From assembly GCA_944472135.2 (NCBI GenBank), contig CALYDD020000274.1, positions 40,173 through 104,172 on the forward strand: 64,000 nucleotides of DNA, given 5' to 3'. The stretch is from Trichobilharzia regenti. Taxonomy: Eukaryota > Platyhelminthes > Trematoda > Strigeidida > Schistosomatidae. Shown one piece after another: positions 41,383 through 54,588 of this stretch (within the stretch, counting starts at the first letter, position 1; every line of letters begins with the position of its first letter). A program made the translations under genes and the position numbers. The notes below the pieces were generated by a model. It was given only the letters and a program-made list of their open reading frames with translations, made no database searches and was not told the DNA's origin.

Positions 41383-42525
41383 CTATTGTTACGAAGACGC
41401 TCCGCACCGATAAATACTATGTACTTTCTTTGACTTTAACTCCAAAACACCAGTATTGCGAGAAGGAAGTTATATTGTTTGGCAATTAAAGTGGAGAACA
41501 GTAAAAGTCTATAAACAAATATTTTAGACAAAATAATGGGGTACTTTTATTCGTTTTTGGTCGTCCTCTTCGAACTTGCACACGATCGAACTATTCGCGC
41601 ACTCGAATCGCCCACCAATGGCTACCAGTTCCAAAAATAAGCGTTCAATGTTCACCTCGATTCACAACTAAACATCCAGAATCATTTCGGGTCAAGAAGA
41701 AGCCTGTGTAATTTAGTTACTACTCAGATTGCTGAACTTATCACCTGATTCTCTGGTAACTGTTCCATCGGTGGGCGCTTTCAAATGGATATATATCGCA
41801 CGGATTAGCATTGACCACAAGGGCATAATATCCTCTTTATCTAAACCTGAATCCGAGCGCCAAGAATGGCTGGACTTATTCGTCACGTACTCTAGAAGTT
41901 ACGTTTGGAATTTTTTTTGCCAGTAATTTTTAATAAAATTGTATTATATGTTATCTAGATTGAGGGAAATTCCCACTTTTTGGCTGGTTATGCTGGTGTC
42001 CGCCTCATGTGATCTGACTGCGACACACTTTTAGCATATTGGTTGCAATGATTAGTGTTTCAGATGGAATGTATCAAAATGTCGGTGTAATGAGGGAGAT
42101 AGAATAGTTAGAGGGTAATGCCATTTACACCACTCATTTACTCCATGTAGAAGCTGCATCTTTCGGCATAGTATCATTCAGTGAAGACTTCATGTCTCAG
42201 GATATCAGTACAGCCTATTTTCGTGTGAAGAACAGTCTTTTTTGACAAAATAATTCTCTCAATACTTGGAAATCACCTGCAAATGTTATCAGAATCGTTG
42301 GTGGGAGCCTAAGTTGTCATTTAGATGTGCTTTTCACTTTATCTGTGGTTGGACAGGAATTATGGTAAGTTGAAAGGTTATCTCTAAATGGATTTCATAT
42401 ATATTGGCACTGGTTAGTGCAGTGTGCTATGGGTTATGTGAATTAAATGTACAAAAATATCTCAACTGTAATAATATTGGGCCATTGTCTACTTAGCTGA
42501 CTGATAGGATAACAAACATGGGTGG

Positions 42526-43176
42526 TTGTCACGATGCCAAACAGTTAATTTCACCTTTAGGCATAAATCTGACCTAAACAAACTGGTTAGCACTCACGAG
42601 GTGTGCAACATAGATGGCACTGAAATAGAAACTAAGTCGGAAATTAAATACCTAGGCGTCACTCTATCTTCTGATCTTTCCTGGTCGTCTCATATCTTGA
42701 CGATTTCCAAGAAAATATACCGTCTTACCTTCTACATCAAGAAGTTAAGACATTCTGGTGTAACCCAACCCTTACTACTACAATTTGTTAACTCCCGTAT
42801 TCTGCCTATAATTCTCTATTGCTCCCCCTTAGTCTTTCCTGGGCTATTGAAGAAAGACTATACCTTATTACGTAGGATGTTAAAGGTTGTCAGCAAGGTA
42901 AGCAGTTTACCACTTAGCCAGCTTGTTAACATTCTGGTGGACAGGCACATGGACTCATGTGAAAAATGGGCGAAGTCCATTTTATCTGACTCACAACACC
43001 CTCTACACTCACAACTCTCCCCATGTATCTCTTCAGGGAAAACAAGAAGTCTATATAGGAAACTATATGCCCGCACTAGTAAGTACAAAAACTCATCCAT
43101 ACCCTACCTAGCCCGTGTTCTGTGTGATAAAGAATGCATCAGGCAGGAAACCTTTAACTTATTAAATAGTCACTAG
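42526..43176 (+). pseudogene. CR1-2-like RT C-terminal fragment (copy B)
   Basis: As 13469-14119 with one amino-acid change (K for R in the VVSKVSS block). The 3' UTR and ATAATAATAATTATTATT tail reach about 43606. Confidence 0.88.
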
Positions 43177-45281
43177 AACCAATGAATCTCGTCTTTCCAA
43201 CTCACATCATTTATGGGTACAACGTTTTCTCTCTTTTCCATTCTCTCTACCTTTTTTGTCTTTATTTTTGTTAAGTGCTGTTTTGTTTTTCTCTTCCTTG
43301 CAAACTCTAGTTAAAACATTCTTGTTGTTCTTTTACACTCTGTATATCTCGACCATTTTGCTATCGCTTACGCCAGTAAATATGCTAGTAGTATCTACTT
43401 TTGTAACACCTTCAAACATTTTAATTTTGGCTTTGCTACCGACATACTAATATGTTGTTGAGATAATCTATAATCTATGTAGAACTTTATTTATTGTTAA
43501 TGTAAAAACTGGATGCACTATTGTAGTAAAAAATGCTGAGAATTCCATTCTGTATCACAAGTACTGATTTGGAATAAAGCTTATATAATAATAATAATTA
43601 TTATTGCAAGTACGGTGCAGTGGAGAAGGCAATTACTCGTGTAAATTTCCTTGCTGTTCCAATTAATGCACTAAATCATTACACGGTATGATTATACGCA
43701 TGAGTCGTGGTGATTATGAGGACTGAATCTATTCAGCTTTATTATCATTAATATGAATTTATTCTCTTTTACAATTTCCACTGACTGTATACTTAATGCT
43801 GCAATATTTTTGATCACCAACAGTGGAGATGAATTTCTCCTGAGATTTCCATTTAGACAAAGCAGTACAGATGCTCTATGACGATTGAATTTTCTAGTTT
43901 GCATTATATGACATTATTATCCTCATCAACACAACAGGTCTGTGTACTTTACAATAGTTGAAGTGTTTCACTATGTTGTTAGCACTGTGCATAGCTGTCT
44001 AGAGTTGAGGCATGTTCAGCTTATATTTGATGCCTATAGTCTCCTAAATGTGAAAATGTGATTTCTGTAGGATTCACAAAACCTTGTGGACTAGACATTA
44101 CTGAGATTGTGGATTAATTTCTAAGTTATACATTTGCAATACTTCATTTCATGTAAAAGTGTTTAGTGTGAAGTTGATCTGCAAGTAAGCTTGATGAGAG
44201 AATGACGCGTCAATAGTATGAATGTTTCGGAGATTGCCTTGAAATTTGCATATAGTCCTCAAATGCAGGAAAACATATGATGTATATTTATGTATACGGC
44301 GTCAACATAAATATCAGCTGTAGACTACAAATACATTTATCGCCCTGAGATAATACTTAGTTTTAACAGAATGATTGTATTCATATTGTATGCTGATATG
44401 TAGAATTATCTCTTGTTAACTTCATGTTATGCTAGTTCTAACATGTACTTTATTTTTTCCAGGTATACGGAGGTTGTCGAATATGAAATCAGCGGAAACA
44501 TCATTCGGTCAAACTAACTTTATTACCCTTCATCAGAATTTTCTTTTGTAAATTAATCAAATGTTTAATATACTCTTGATTACTTCTTCCTGTAGACTTC
44601 TTCAATTCCTCCCTATACTATGTGCTTTTATAATAAGTGAATTAGGAATAATAAACGCTAAGCTTAGTTAGTGGGATGGAAATTCACTGTAGTATTATGA
44701 GAATGTTACTTTAGTCATTAGTAGGATTTCGTGTCTGTTTCTACACAATAGCACATTGTAAAAGCTAAGTGGGATTTAGCAAGTTGAATAATAATTCTGT
44801 ACTGTTTGATACTCTAAAGTCGCCTTATCTAGCCAGTTGAAAGTCTGTATACTGTTAAACGCCAAGTATGTAGTACAAGTAAATGTAGTAACTTAGGCTT
44901 GATATCTACTTCACTAATCTGTTAATATGCAGTGACATCATCAAATAGACTGTTCACTTGACAATCAGCTAAGAAACAATTTTTATTTATTTTAATATGC
45001 CGTTGAATCATAGGATGTTATCTAGTATCCATCATTTCTGTGATCAAAAACTGCGGTATTTGCATGTCTACTTTATAGATATTAAATAACCTACGCCTGT
45101 ATGCATCTAATTACCTCCAGTATTCCCTATTCATTTGGTGTGTGTAAACTAAACAAGTCTTTAATAAATTCTCCCATAAATGCCAAACTTTCTAGTGTTA
45201 CAAGCGTTAATAAGACCTGCTTCCTTTGTTTCAAATCAAATGAGGTATATACGAACTAAGGGAAAGTTACTCTTACTTAAT

Positions 45282-45882
45282 CTTTAACCCTCACTCAGAG
45301 CCTTTAACGATCCCAAACAGTTCTCCTATAAACACAGTAGACGTACTTTAGATGCAGCTGCAGTCTTGCTTCACAACATTTTCTCCAGTATAGACAATGG
45401 GGCTAAATTCGCTGCACCTTCCTAGAGTACACATCCGCTTTCGACTCACTACCTAGAGATATTCTGTTAGATAAGCTTGCTGAAACTCAAACTGAGTATT
45501 GGATTGTTAGATGGCTTCATTCTAATTTATCAGGGAGAAAGCAGAACACTGTAGGTCAGGGGGAAGTCGTCCATTACCAATTGTATTTTTGTTTGATGAA
45601 GTTATTGTACGAATGCATACGAGAAGAACTTTTTCAAACACGCGGACGATCTAACTACTTCAATGTCTGTTAACTGCCAACTACACCGTACTAAGATGAA
45701 CAGCTCTCTATTAGGAGTGGGAAAATGCTCTTAAACTAAATCCTTCGAAATGTCAGACTGTTATTTTCAGTTTCCGATGTAAACGAAAGTTAGTTGAAGG
45801 TGTTAATTCCTATGACCGTTGCAAAATTGATAATAGTGATATGGAAATGAAGTCTGACTCTAAGTATCTCGGACTGATTCAT
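45282..45882 (+). pseudogene. Heavily decayed CR1-2-like RT (copy B)
   Basis: Same islands and same breaks as 16225-16825. Confidence 0.75.
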
Positions 45883-46829
45883 CGCAGCGTGTTGGCCCTA
45901 AATGTATGCCACATGCAGGCATAATGTTTATGAGCTAGGTATGCAAATCATGGTAGACGCTTGTACGGTACATTCATTATTTATAAAACTAACTCGCACG
46001 TAAGAACTATGGTTTGATCAGTTATACAACGTTTAATACATTTAGACACAATTAACCTACGATGCTGACTTCTATGACGCATTACCTAAAACTACATTAA
46101 TATAGTTTCCGCTGAAGGTTATCTCCTATAGTTACTACCTTAGTGGGCAACTTAGCGTTATCTTTGAATAACGAAAATTCCGAGAACTTTCTTGGTAAAA
46201 AGATCGTCCCTTACTCGAAAAAATTAAATATACCCTAGTCTCCACAAAAACGTTCAGAGGTATTCATCCTATCACCGCAAACGACTCACTATTTGCAGCC
46301 ATTTAAAAAGTAAAAATAAATTTACCGATGGCAGCGTGCTTATGATTTCTAGATATCATAATGTACCATGAGGAAAACGCTATCTCCATGCGGTTATAAG
46401 TCAGATGTGCGAAATTAGTCAGAAACACAACAACCACGATTCTCAGTCACATAACATCTTACTTCGCTACCTAATCGTATAGTCGTATTAACGGATGTTT
46501 CGCCGAAGAAAAGAAGACTACTGGTTCAAGGATAATTTATTTAGTTTTTTTTAAGATCGTGAACATCTGTGTCTATAGTCACGGAAGAATCACAACTTCG
46601 AGGAAACCATCAATCGTAGACTACAACCCGAAACGTTATTCTTCCTAATTAATGTCTTACCTTTAACTGGGATTGTTTGAACACTCACCAGATCACCGTA
46701 TTTTATCCGCTTTGAAAACCGTTTTGCAACCCATCGAATGGATGTTAACACTGGCTCTATTACGGGTAGTCCTAGTTCATTTATTGCGATCTAGTACATC
46801 AAGCAATAATAAGCATAAGTAACACTTAC

Positions 46830-47117
46830 CCTTAAGGATTCCAGGTTCTTTTAGTTCCCCCAAAATATACACAAGCACAACAGATTCATACTTTTCATGC
46901 GGCTCAACCTTATTTGGCTTAGATTCTCTCACAATATATTTTTTTAAATGATAGCAGACACACGGATGGTATATTCACATTCTCAAAAATCTTCAAAGCT
47001 TTTTCAACTTCAACCCAGGTTCTAAATTCTCTGGGTTTAATTTGTTCTTCGAAAACCTTGCTAATACCAACTCTGATGGTGCTCTCTTCAACAGATTCAC
47101 TCGCAGATTGTTGTATG
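46830..47117 (-). pseudogene. Possible FAR1/MULE-like exon (copy B)
   Basis: As 17773-18060, with the same A7 run (46939-46945 on the plus strand as T7), acceptor and donor. A shared frameshift argues for true decay rather than an assembly error in one copy. Confidence 0.35.
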
Positions 47118-47416
47118 CTGCAAACATGAACGAAAAAGACACTCTTTTTCCAGATTTCTACATGTTATGCAAGTAACTGAGCCAACAATTGTAACGGCAA
47201 CCAACTAATGGACTGGAAACAACTGCTTCTGACAGCCAAACATCTTCATGTGCACAATTTCAAAACCCTCTACACAGTACTAATTCATTAACAGCTGAAA
47301 ACCAACTAAAACACTCAAAGCCGCATGAATGCAAGGTATGAAAACAATTACACCGAAATGAATGCACTGGCCTGGTAGTGAAAACTTCCGAAACCAAAGA
47401 AATAATTCATTTTAAC

Positions 47417-47667
47417 AGCAACGGAAACAAAAAATGAGGTGAAACGCAACATTTGTGAACGATACGCAACAAGATAAGTCGTGTATAACGGCAGGATAAA
47501 CGGAAAAACAAACGCGTTAACGAACAGCTACGGAACTGCGATCCAACATGGCCGACTAAAATGGACGAAAATGACCTTCGAGCGCCTCACTCCACCAATG
47601 ACCTTGATAAGTGACGGATAATTTCAGCCCCAAGAATTCATAAGATTATAACAAGCTCATCAAAAAG
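47417..47667. repeat. Diverged repeat (copy B of 18360-18610)
   Basis: Same sequence landmarks as copy A, including ATCCAACATGGCCGACTAAA. Confidence 0.5.
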
Positions 47668-48039
47668 TCATCAGTTTGTGGAGATTAGTTAGAACTTTTG
47701 TAAGGGATCCCAAATCGTTTTTAGGTGCTAGTATAAGCCAATTTGATTTCTTCGTGCTCGCCTCTTGATTGTGAGTCATAGTTTCCTGATCTTCGGTAAA
47801 CTTCTACGTAGCTCGTCCCGCCACTCGACTGTCATAGCTTTAGTTGACTCCAAAAGGAGCATTGCTGGGATTAATTATGTGCGGTTTGTAGTATGAGGTG
47901 TGTTATCTATCGCGGTACGTTCAACGTTTGCGTTACATTTTTACGTGATTCGTTACATAAAATTTATCTTGTTGTAGTACTTGCACAAGTACTATACCAC
48001 TTCCATACTTGTAACCACTAACTCTTATTTCTAATAGTT

Positions 48040-49623
48040 ATGGTTAATCAAAGTAAAAAGCAGCGAACCCAATCCCCTGTAAAACTGGTGTCTAATTTAA
48101 CGTCCTTGATTGCTACATCAAGCAACACACCCCCAACAAACGGCTATAGTGAGTCACATAACTCACGTGTATGCCGTAAGCGTCGAGCTGAAACTGAAAA
48201 TAAAACTGTACTGACAGCCAGTATTAGCACTACTCCTAAAAATTCGGTACCCTCTGCTCATACAGAACTCCTCCCTTCACCTTATGTGCTTATGGAGAAA
48301 CTCCAGCCATCAAGCTCTTTTTCAGTACTATCTTCAGAAATAGAACTTCTAAAGTTGTCTATAGGAGAACTTAAGGCTGAGTTAAGGGAAATAAAAAACA
48401 GCAAGTCAGTAAATGCTGGAAACATCGAAACCAATACCGAGATATCCAAATTATCAGATCAGATCAGCGATATCAGATCGCAGGTCTGTGAACTGACACC
48501 TCTAACTATCCTCATGAAAACGGTAAACCTTAACAAGCTTGACACAGAATCGGTAACTAAGGTAGATAACCTCATTAACTTTGTTACCACAGAAGTAACA
48601 AAACGACTCGACGCAAAACTGAGTGCTATTGTCTACAACGTTCCGGACAATGAGGCACTAAAAAAGGTACAGCGCATCTTACTTAGTGAAGCGAAAATGC
48701 CTAACTCCAAGACTAAGTGCTACAGGCTGAAGAAGAGTCAACATGAAAAGTGTTGTCCTATTCGTTTTCAGTTCGAAACACCGGCAGAGACCAGAAAATT
48801 CATTCACTCCCAACACACCCTATCGCAAGCCAGAAACTACAAACATATAAAGGTCGGGGTGGACAAAACAGTTATAGAAAGGCGCGCACACAACTATCTC
48901 ACTAAGACTAATTGTGAAATAGGTAATAGGACATTGCAGCAAGCCATTATTCCCAACCCTGTGAAAGATACAGTAGACCCCACCGCATCACCCCTCTCAA
49001 AACACACAGAAATGTCCCATCAGAGTGCAACACCAGCCGAAAGGCCACTAGACTGTAACCAAATAAATAATAAAACCATACCACCCATCACCGCAGAATC
49101 TAAAATGCCACTAAATAACCCCAGAAAAAAAGTTAAAACCCCCCGAAACTCGACTTTGTCCTCTCCTAGCTATAATTCCATTGGTAAAGATAAGGAAAAT
49201 ATGCCCCTAAATCATACCAACAAAAACAGTGGCAGCTTAAATAAGCCCACACTCCCCACGGTTAATAGTATTAGCACTCACAACGTGCTAAATCGCACCA
49301 CGGCACACACTAATATCCAATGTCACAACGATGTCACCCTAAATAGTACAAGTGGTAATAGTCAGAACTCGGCTACCAACAACTCAGGGTCTTCAGAGTA
49401 TGGCACACAAACAAATTTCGACCGGATATATGGTACAAGTCTGCTGGGAACTAACCCAAAATGCAGTACACACGAAACCCACACAAGGACACAACTAGCA
49501 TCAAACAATAGGTGGAATAATAAGCCATGGTCATCACAAGGATCCAATCATTTTTTATCCCCCGCGTCCCTGTCAGCGTTGAAAAAACAGCTGGTAGGGA
49601 TGTTAACACTCCTAAACCACTAG
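48040..49623 (+). CDS. CR1-1 ORF1 protein (527 aa), copy B
   Basis: The protein is identical to the copy A product at 18983-20566, although at least one silent difference is visible (ATT for ATC in the AIIPNP codon run near 48951). Central RRM-like block, coiled-coil-like segments and polar tail are as described there. It overlaps ORF2 by 97 bases. Confidence 0.85.
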   Translation: MVNQSKKQRTQSPVKLVSNLTSLIATSSNTPPTNGYSESHNSRVCRKRRAETENKTVLTASISTTPKNSVPSAHTELLPSPYVLMEKLQPSSSFSVLSSEIELLKLSIGELKAELREIKNSKSVNAGNIETNTEISKLSDQISDIRSQVCELTPLTILMKTVNLNKLDTESVTKVDNLINFVTTEVTKRLDAKLSAIVYNVPDNEALKKVQRILLSEAKMPNSKTKCYRLKKSQHEKCCPIRFQFETPAETRKFIHSQHTLSQARNYKHIKVGVDKTVIERRAHNYLTKTNCEIGNRTLQQAIIPNPVKDTVDPTASPLSKHTEMSHQSATPAERPLDCNQINNKTIPPITAESKMPLNNPRKKVKTPRNSTLSSPSYNSIGKDKENMPLNHTNKNSGSLNKPTLPTVNSISTHNVLNRTTAHTNIQCHNDVTLNSTSGNSQNSATNNSGSSEYGTQTNFDRIYGTSLLGTNPKCSTHETHTRTQLASNNRWNNKPWSSQGSNHFLSPASLSALKKQLVGMLTLLNH

Positions 49624-52600
49624 TGCTGGCTCCCTCCTTGCATGAAAACAGGAACGGTCTAGTGCACCCGTATCCATTGGACACACTTGACACTTGCACA
49701 AGTATAGGCCAAATAAAGAACCCTACCCACTTCTGTAACCTAACTAAAAATAAAAGTTCCTTAGTCTATAGCAAATCCAGTACTCCAACTCCTAATTCTC
49801 CACCGAAAACAGCACACACCAACTCGATAGACATAGGTGAGCATGATGCTGGAACTCCTCTTAACATAGGATCGTCATGTCCAGCAGAACTACTGGGTGC
49901 TGAACCATATTCGGGGCTGACTAACGAACTTAAATACTTCAAATGCTACTTCAACTCTCATCTTTACCTAATCCTCATAAATGCTAGATCTGTTCTAAAT
50001 AAATTGCCGATGCTCAGAGCACTCACAGTAATATACAAACCCCCTGTAATTGTCATCACTGAATCTTGGTGTCATTCGGACATCCTGGATGATGAAATAA
50101 GCTTAGATAACTACACACACTTTCGGTGTGACAGGGAAGGTGGTAAGGGAGGGGGTTGTCTCATGTACTTCTTGAATGAACTTACTGTATCACAGCTAGA
50201 AAGTAGTACACTTAACATGCCTGAGACTCTATGGGTTAATGTACACTTAAATAACGTAACAGCATTAATTGGATGCTCCTACAGAGCACCTGGCACCTTT
50301 AGTAATTACGAGACCCAACTCATTAATACTCTGGAGCAATTAACCGACTTACAATACGATCATAAGATCCTATGTGGGGACTTTAACTTACCTGAAATCA
50401 ACTGGGATATACCCACAGGTCCAACTAAATTTGATAAGTTCTTAGACACACTGGATATACTTGGCTGGAAACAAACTGTCACTACTCCCACAAGAGGTAA
50501 CAACGTACTAGACTTAATCTTCTGCCACAATATAAGCCCCCTTTCAACGCTAGTAGGTTCTGAGTTCCCAGGGAGCGACCACAAAACAGTAATGTGTGCA
50601 CTGCCAATTCCGCTGAGTAGCAATGCATCTCATACCTCCACTTCACAACAAGTAATATATAGGAACTATAGTAAGGCAAACTGGGCCTTAGTTGAATCGA
50701 TGCTAAGATCCTCCAAATGGGATGAATACTTCACTACTGATGACCTATCGAGAGCCCTAACCATCTTCTACCATAACTCAAACATATGCTTAGATGCTGT
50801 CATTCCACTCCAAACACTAAAGGTTTCCCCACACAGAAAGTCATTCATAAAACCAAAGGATCGTAAGAAACTGAAGAAACTCTCAACAAGTTACTTCAAA
50901 CACCACGACTTTGGCACTCTAGGTCTAATACTTAAAACCCTTAGCTCCATCACACAAGCTCAAGATTTCCGTATGAGAAAGGAAGAACGCATCGCAGTAG
51001 CCAGTCCTGCTAGAGTGTATGCACTCACAGAAATCTTAAGGAAGCGAATGAATCGCAAAAATCACAGCATTTCTCTCCTCATAGACAAAGGCAGGCTATG
51101 CACTAACTCTGCAGACATATGTGAACTATTCAACAAAACGTTTGCAGGTAACTACCTTAAGCCCTCAGTCCAGCTACTCGATATACACCCTATTACTAAA
51201 ATGGCACCAACTCCACTGACACCAAACCAAATTAGCACTGTTCAATTCACTTACGCTGACATTAACCAAACTATAAGAACCCTCAAAAGTTCAAAAGGTT
51301 TCGGTACCGACGGTATATCATCTTACTTCTATAAATATGGTGGCCCTGACATTCCTCTACTACTGCTTAAAATATTCACAATGTCCCTAGAAACCCAAAC
51401 TTACCCTGACATATGGAAGACTACATTCATTATGCCTAAACACAAATCTGGCTCGAAAACTGAAGTCAGTAACTACCGGCCAATCAATATCACACCTATA
51501 GCATCTAGAATCATGGAGAGACTAGTCAAAAATAACCTAATCAAACATATGCTTAGCTGCAACATCATAAGTCCGAACCAACATGGATTCCTGAAATCCA
51601 GATCATGTTTAACATGTCACCTAGACTTCTTCAATTTTGTAACCAGCAGTCGTGACAGACGGCAACTAGTACTTGTCATCTACTTTGACATTTCTAAGGC
51701 ATTTGACCGTGTTGACCATTTACTGCTAACAAATAAACTGAACTCCTTAGGAATACGTGACCCATTATTAGGATGGCTTAAATCATTCCTTAACAATAGG
51801 TCCCAAATAGTTAAACTCGGGTCTGCAACCTCCAAACCTAGCCCTATCACTTCTGGTGTAGTACAAGGTAGTGTCATTGGACCCCTCCTATTTACACTAT
51901 ACATCAATGACATATGCGCTTGCTTCACGCACGGGAAACCATTCATCTTTGCAGATGACCTAAAAGTAGCTTATACATTCCAACGTGATGACTTAGGGAA
52001 CTTCGAGAATGTAGTACAGAAGGAATTAGATAAAATGGCTGCTTGGTCGTCCCTATGGAATCTCCAATTTAATCTGAACAAATGTGGCTGGATCTGCTTC
52101 GGTGCACCCTCAATTGACCTGAAATTAACGCTCCAATCTGCTAACCTAACAAGACTCCGAAGTGTCGTTGACCTAGGCTTGAGGTACTCTAGTGACTTGA
52201 CATTCTCAGAGCAAGTAGCATCACAGACTAGAAAATCGAGGATGCTCTTAGGATGCATACTCAGGAACTTTCACGACAATGAAGCCAAGCTAATTCTGTA
52301 CAAAACATGTGTCAGACCACTACTAGAATACTGTCCATTTATTATAAGCAGCACTCGCACACGCGACAAGCTAAGGATGGAAAGTATCCAACGATATTTT
52401 ACCTCAAAACTGCTTGGCTACGATTGTAAGAAAGACTACATCTCACGGTGCATGATCCTAAAACTCGACCCACTTTGGACAAGGCGACTTATTATAAACC
52501 TAATATTCTTCTTTAAGGTCCTTCACAAAATATCATTCTCAGGTAACAGGGACATACAATTCGCACAGGAAGGTTCTTACGATCTGCGTAACCAAACTTC

Positions 52601-52808
52601 CACAGTGACAACTCATTCTTTTAGGTCAACACTCCGTGAAAACTTCTTCACAGTCATGTATTCTAAAATATGGAATAGCCTACCCCTAGATGTCAGAACT
52701 TGCTCTTCGGTTACAAGCTTCAAACGCTTTCTATACAGACTATTTCACTCTACTGATTATATTAATAAACTATTTACTCCTATAAAGAATCACACACTAA
52801 TCTACTAA
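49527..52808 (+). CDS. CR1-1 ORF2 endonuclease-reverse transcriptase (1093 aa), copy B
   Basis: Uninterrupted, with all endonuclease and RT motifs of the copy A protein, including TESW, GDFNLPE, SDH, YFDISKAFD and FADD. The amino-acid difference noticed is R for K in the C-terminal region (base 52624 G against 23567 A). Two nearly identical, fully open source-type elements 29 kb apart are consistent with duplication of the whole segment rather than two insertions. The last third (from 51732) is also the left arm of the large inverted repeat. Confidence 0.93.
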   Translation: MVITRIQSFFIPRVPVSVEKTAGRDVNTPKPLVLAPSLHENRNGLVHPYPLDTLDTCTSIGQIKNPTHFCNLTKNKSSLVYSKSSTPTPNSPPKTAHTNSIDIGEHDAGTPLNIGSSCPAELLGAEPYSGLTNELKYFKCYFNSHLYLILINARSVLNKLPMLRALTVIYKPPVIVITESWCHSDILDDEISLDNYTHFRCDREGGKGGGCLMYFLNELTVSQLESSTLNMPETLWVNVHLNNVTALIGCSYRAPGTFSNYETQLINTLEQLTDLQYDHKILCGDFNLPEINWDIPTGPTKFDKFLDTLDILGWKQTVTTPTRGNNVLDLIFCHNISPLSTLVGSEFPGSDHKTVMCALPIPLSSNASHTSTSQQVIYRNYSKANWALVESMLRSSKWDEYFTTDDLSRALTIFYHNSNICLDAVIPLQTLKVSPHRKSFIKPKDRKKLKKLSTSYFKHHDFGTLGLILKTLSSITQAQDFRMRKEERIAVASPARVYALTEILRKRMNRKNHSISLLIDKGRLCTNSADICELFNKTFAGNYLKPSVQLLDIHPITKMAPTPLTPNQISTVQFTYADINQTIRTLKSSKGFGTDGISSYFYKYGGPDIPLLLLKIFTMSLETQTYPDIWKTTFIMPKHKSGSKTEVSNYRPINITPIASRIMERLVKNNLIKHMLSCNIISPNQHGFLKSRSCLTCHLDFFNFVTSSRDRRQLVLVIYFDISKAFDRVDHLLLTNKLNSLGIRDPLLGWLKSFLNNRSQIVKLGSATSKPSPITSGVVQGSVIGPLLFTLYINDICACFTHGKPFIFADDLKVAYTFQRDDLGNFENVVQKELDKMAAWSSLWNLQFNLNKCGWICFGAPSIDLKLTLQSANLTRLRSVVDLGLRYSSDLTFSEQVASQTRKSRMLLGCILRNFHDNEAKLILYKTCVRPLLEYCPFIISSTRTRDKLRMESIQRYFTSKLLGYDCKKDYISRCMILKLDPLWTRRLIINLIFFFKVLHKISFSGNRDIQFAQEGSYDLRNQTSTVTTHSFRSTLRENFFTVMYSKIWNSLPLDVRTCSSVTSFKRFLYRLFHSTDYINKLFTPIKNHTLIY
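49551..49603 (+). promoter_or_regulatory. Candidate -1 ribosomal frameshift signal (CR1-1 copy B)
   Basis: Heptamer at 49551-49557 and the same downstream hairpin (49564-49577 with 49590-49603) as in copy A, without change. Confidence 0.5.
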
Positions 52809-53489
52809 TAATGATAATGTATATTCTCATATAAACATATAAATTTACATGAAAATGCATGCCATTTTTACAGGCACGATCAAGTATGATATAATATCAA
52901 ATCGTAGATTGTCTACAAGTTAATAATAGTTCAACAGTTAAATATTTGATATATATATAAATACACATTGTCTGAACTAGGCTGTATAGTTATTGAATTG
53001 TACAATTGTCCTCCAGGTTGAGCGGGAAAATCGACTTCGTTTCGTTTTCATCCCGTGGTTGTCGGCATACGATAACCAACCAATATTGAGGTAAGTACAA
53101 CGTTTACAAGGGATTGAAAGCTGTTTTAGAAAAGTAAAAGTGCTGAGGTGATTCATTAAATTGTAATGAAATAGGTAAGTGCAAGTATCATTAATAAATG
53201 CATTAAAAAAAAATAAAACTCCCTAGGCTGACAACGTTCATTTGCAATGTATAATGCTACACGTGTACCTCGTAATATCATGATGTCCACTTTTGGTTTT
53301 AATACATTTATCCTCAGTTGTGCCAGTTGTTTTTGTTTTATACCTTTTTGTGCATTTAGTGCACAACCGTACCCTTCAGAGAGTAGGAATATAATAAGTC
53401 ATAAAGAGCTGTAAAATGTTAGGTTTAATGGGATATAATGAGGATCAAGTAAAGACGTTATTGGAAAATGAATGAGATAAGACATTGTG
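52809..53489 (-). repeat. Family B, copy B equivalent of 23752-24432
   Basis: Carries the diagnostic G at 53359 where copy A has A at 24302; the inverted arm shares the copy B base. Confidence 0.7.
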
Positions 53490-54139
53490 AAGTGGTATTT
53501 AAAGATCAGTCAATGGACAGCAAGTTAGTTTATAAGATGCCCCATAAAACTGTGCACATCCCACATGGTCGCATCTCAACAATAGGCTGGGCGAATAGTG
53601 TATATTTAGAGGTAGAAGCATGATCTGTCAAGGCGTTCATTATTATCTTTTTCAAGATAAAGATCTAAGCCCTCGTAAAAATCAGAAATATCCCGAGCCT
53701 TTAATTTGTGTATTGCTGTTCCTGCAGAATGGGGCGATTCACCTTAGTGACCCCCACCATATCTACTGATCAGCTAACGGCACCCTCCCTCCTTTACTAC
53801 AGCAGCTAAAAGACGCACTTCAACACCCTTAGCAATCTTTAAACTATAAATAAACTAGCAGCATGGATGCATAAAGACATAGTACGGAACATACAGGATT
53901 AGTCCGCCATGCAGACACAAATGGCGCAAATGGACAATTCTGGAATTGACCTCGGCACCACTTGATGCAGTAAAACAACCCAACATGACCTTATCTAGTT
54001 TTCGTACCCACGATCAAATTTCTTTCCTGTTATGAAATTACGATAAGACTACTGAAAAAATGGAATAAATATATCACTGATCTCAACATAATACATCAAT
54101 AATCTTCAAGCCAAGGGTGCTGTTCACAACAAAGTTATA

Positions 54140-54420
54140 TAGGAGAATTGACTTCAAGCTTTATTTTTCCCAGATATTTGTACTACGTTCATCTGATGTC
54201 TGGGTTTTTTGTTAATGCGAAGACAATATTTCTATATCTCTTTATGTGCTACACAAACAAACTTTATAGCAGACTGTTCCGCCTGACTTTGATGTCAGAA
54301 AGAACAACCAAACTGTAAATCCATTATACATCAAATTTTGTGTAATTTATATAATAACTTATCCATGCCTGTACAATTGGTATGTTCCTGCATAAACAGG
54401 AAGAAAATATAATATAATAT
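54140..54420 (+). repeat. Family A, copy B equivalent of 25083-25363
   Basis: Same incomplete 3' end as in copy A. Confidence 0.7.
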
Positions 54421-54588
54421 GTAGCTGCCGTAACAATCGTTTTATTACTGTTGTGTAATGTGTTATTTTAATTTTTTGTTGTTGTCGTTTTTGAGTAAAC
54501 TAGATGCAATATTGTAGTGAATACTGAAAATTCCTTGCTGTATCATTAGTACTGTTTTTGGAATAAAGCAAATTATTATTATTATTAG
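54421..54588 (+). repeat. CR1-2 3' UTR fragment (copy B)
   Basis: Same as 25364-25531, ending in the ATT tail directly before BEL-derived sequence. Confidence 0.85.
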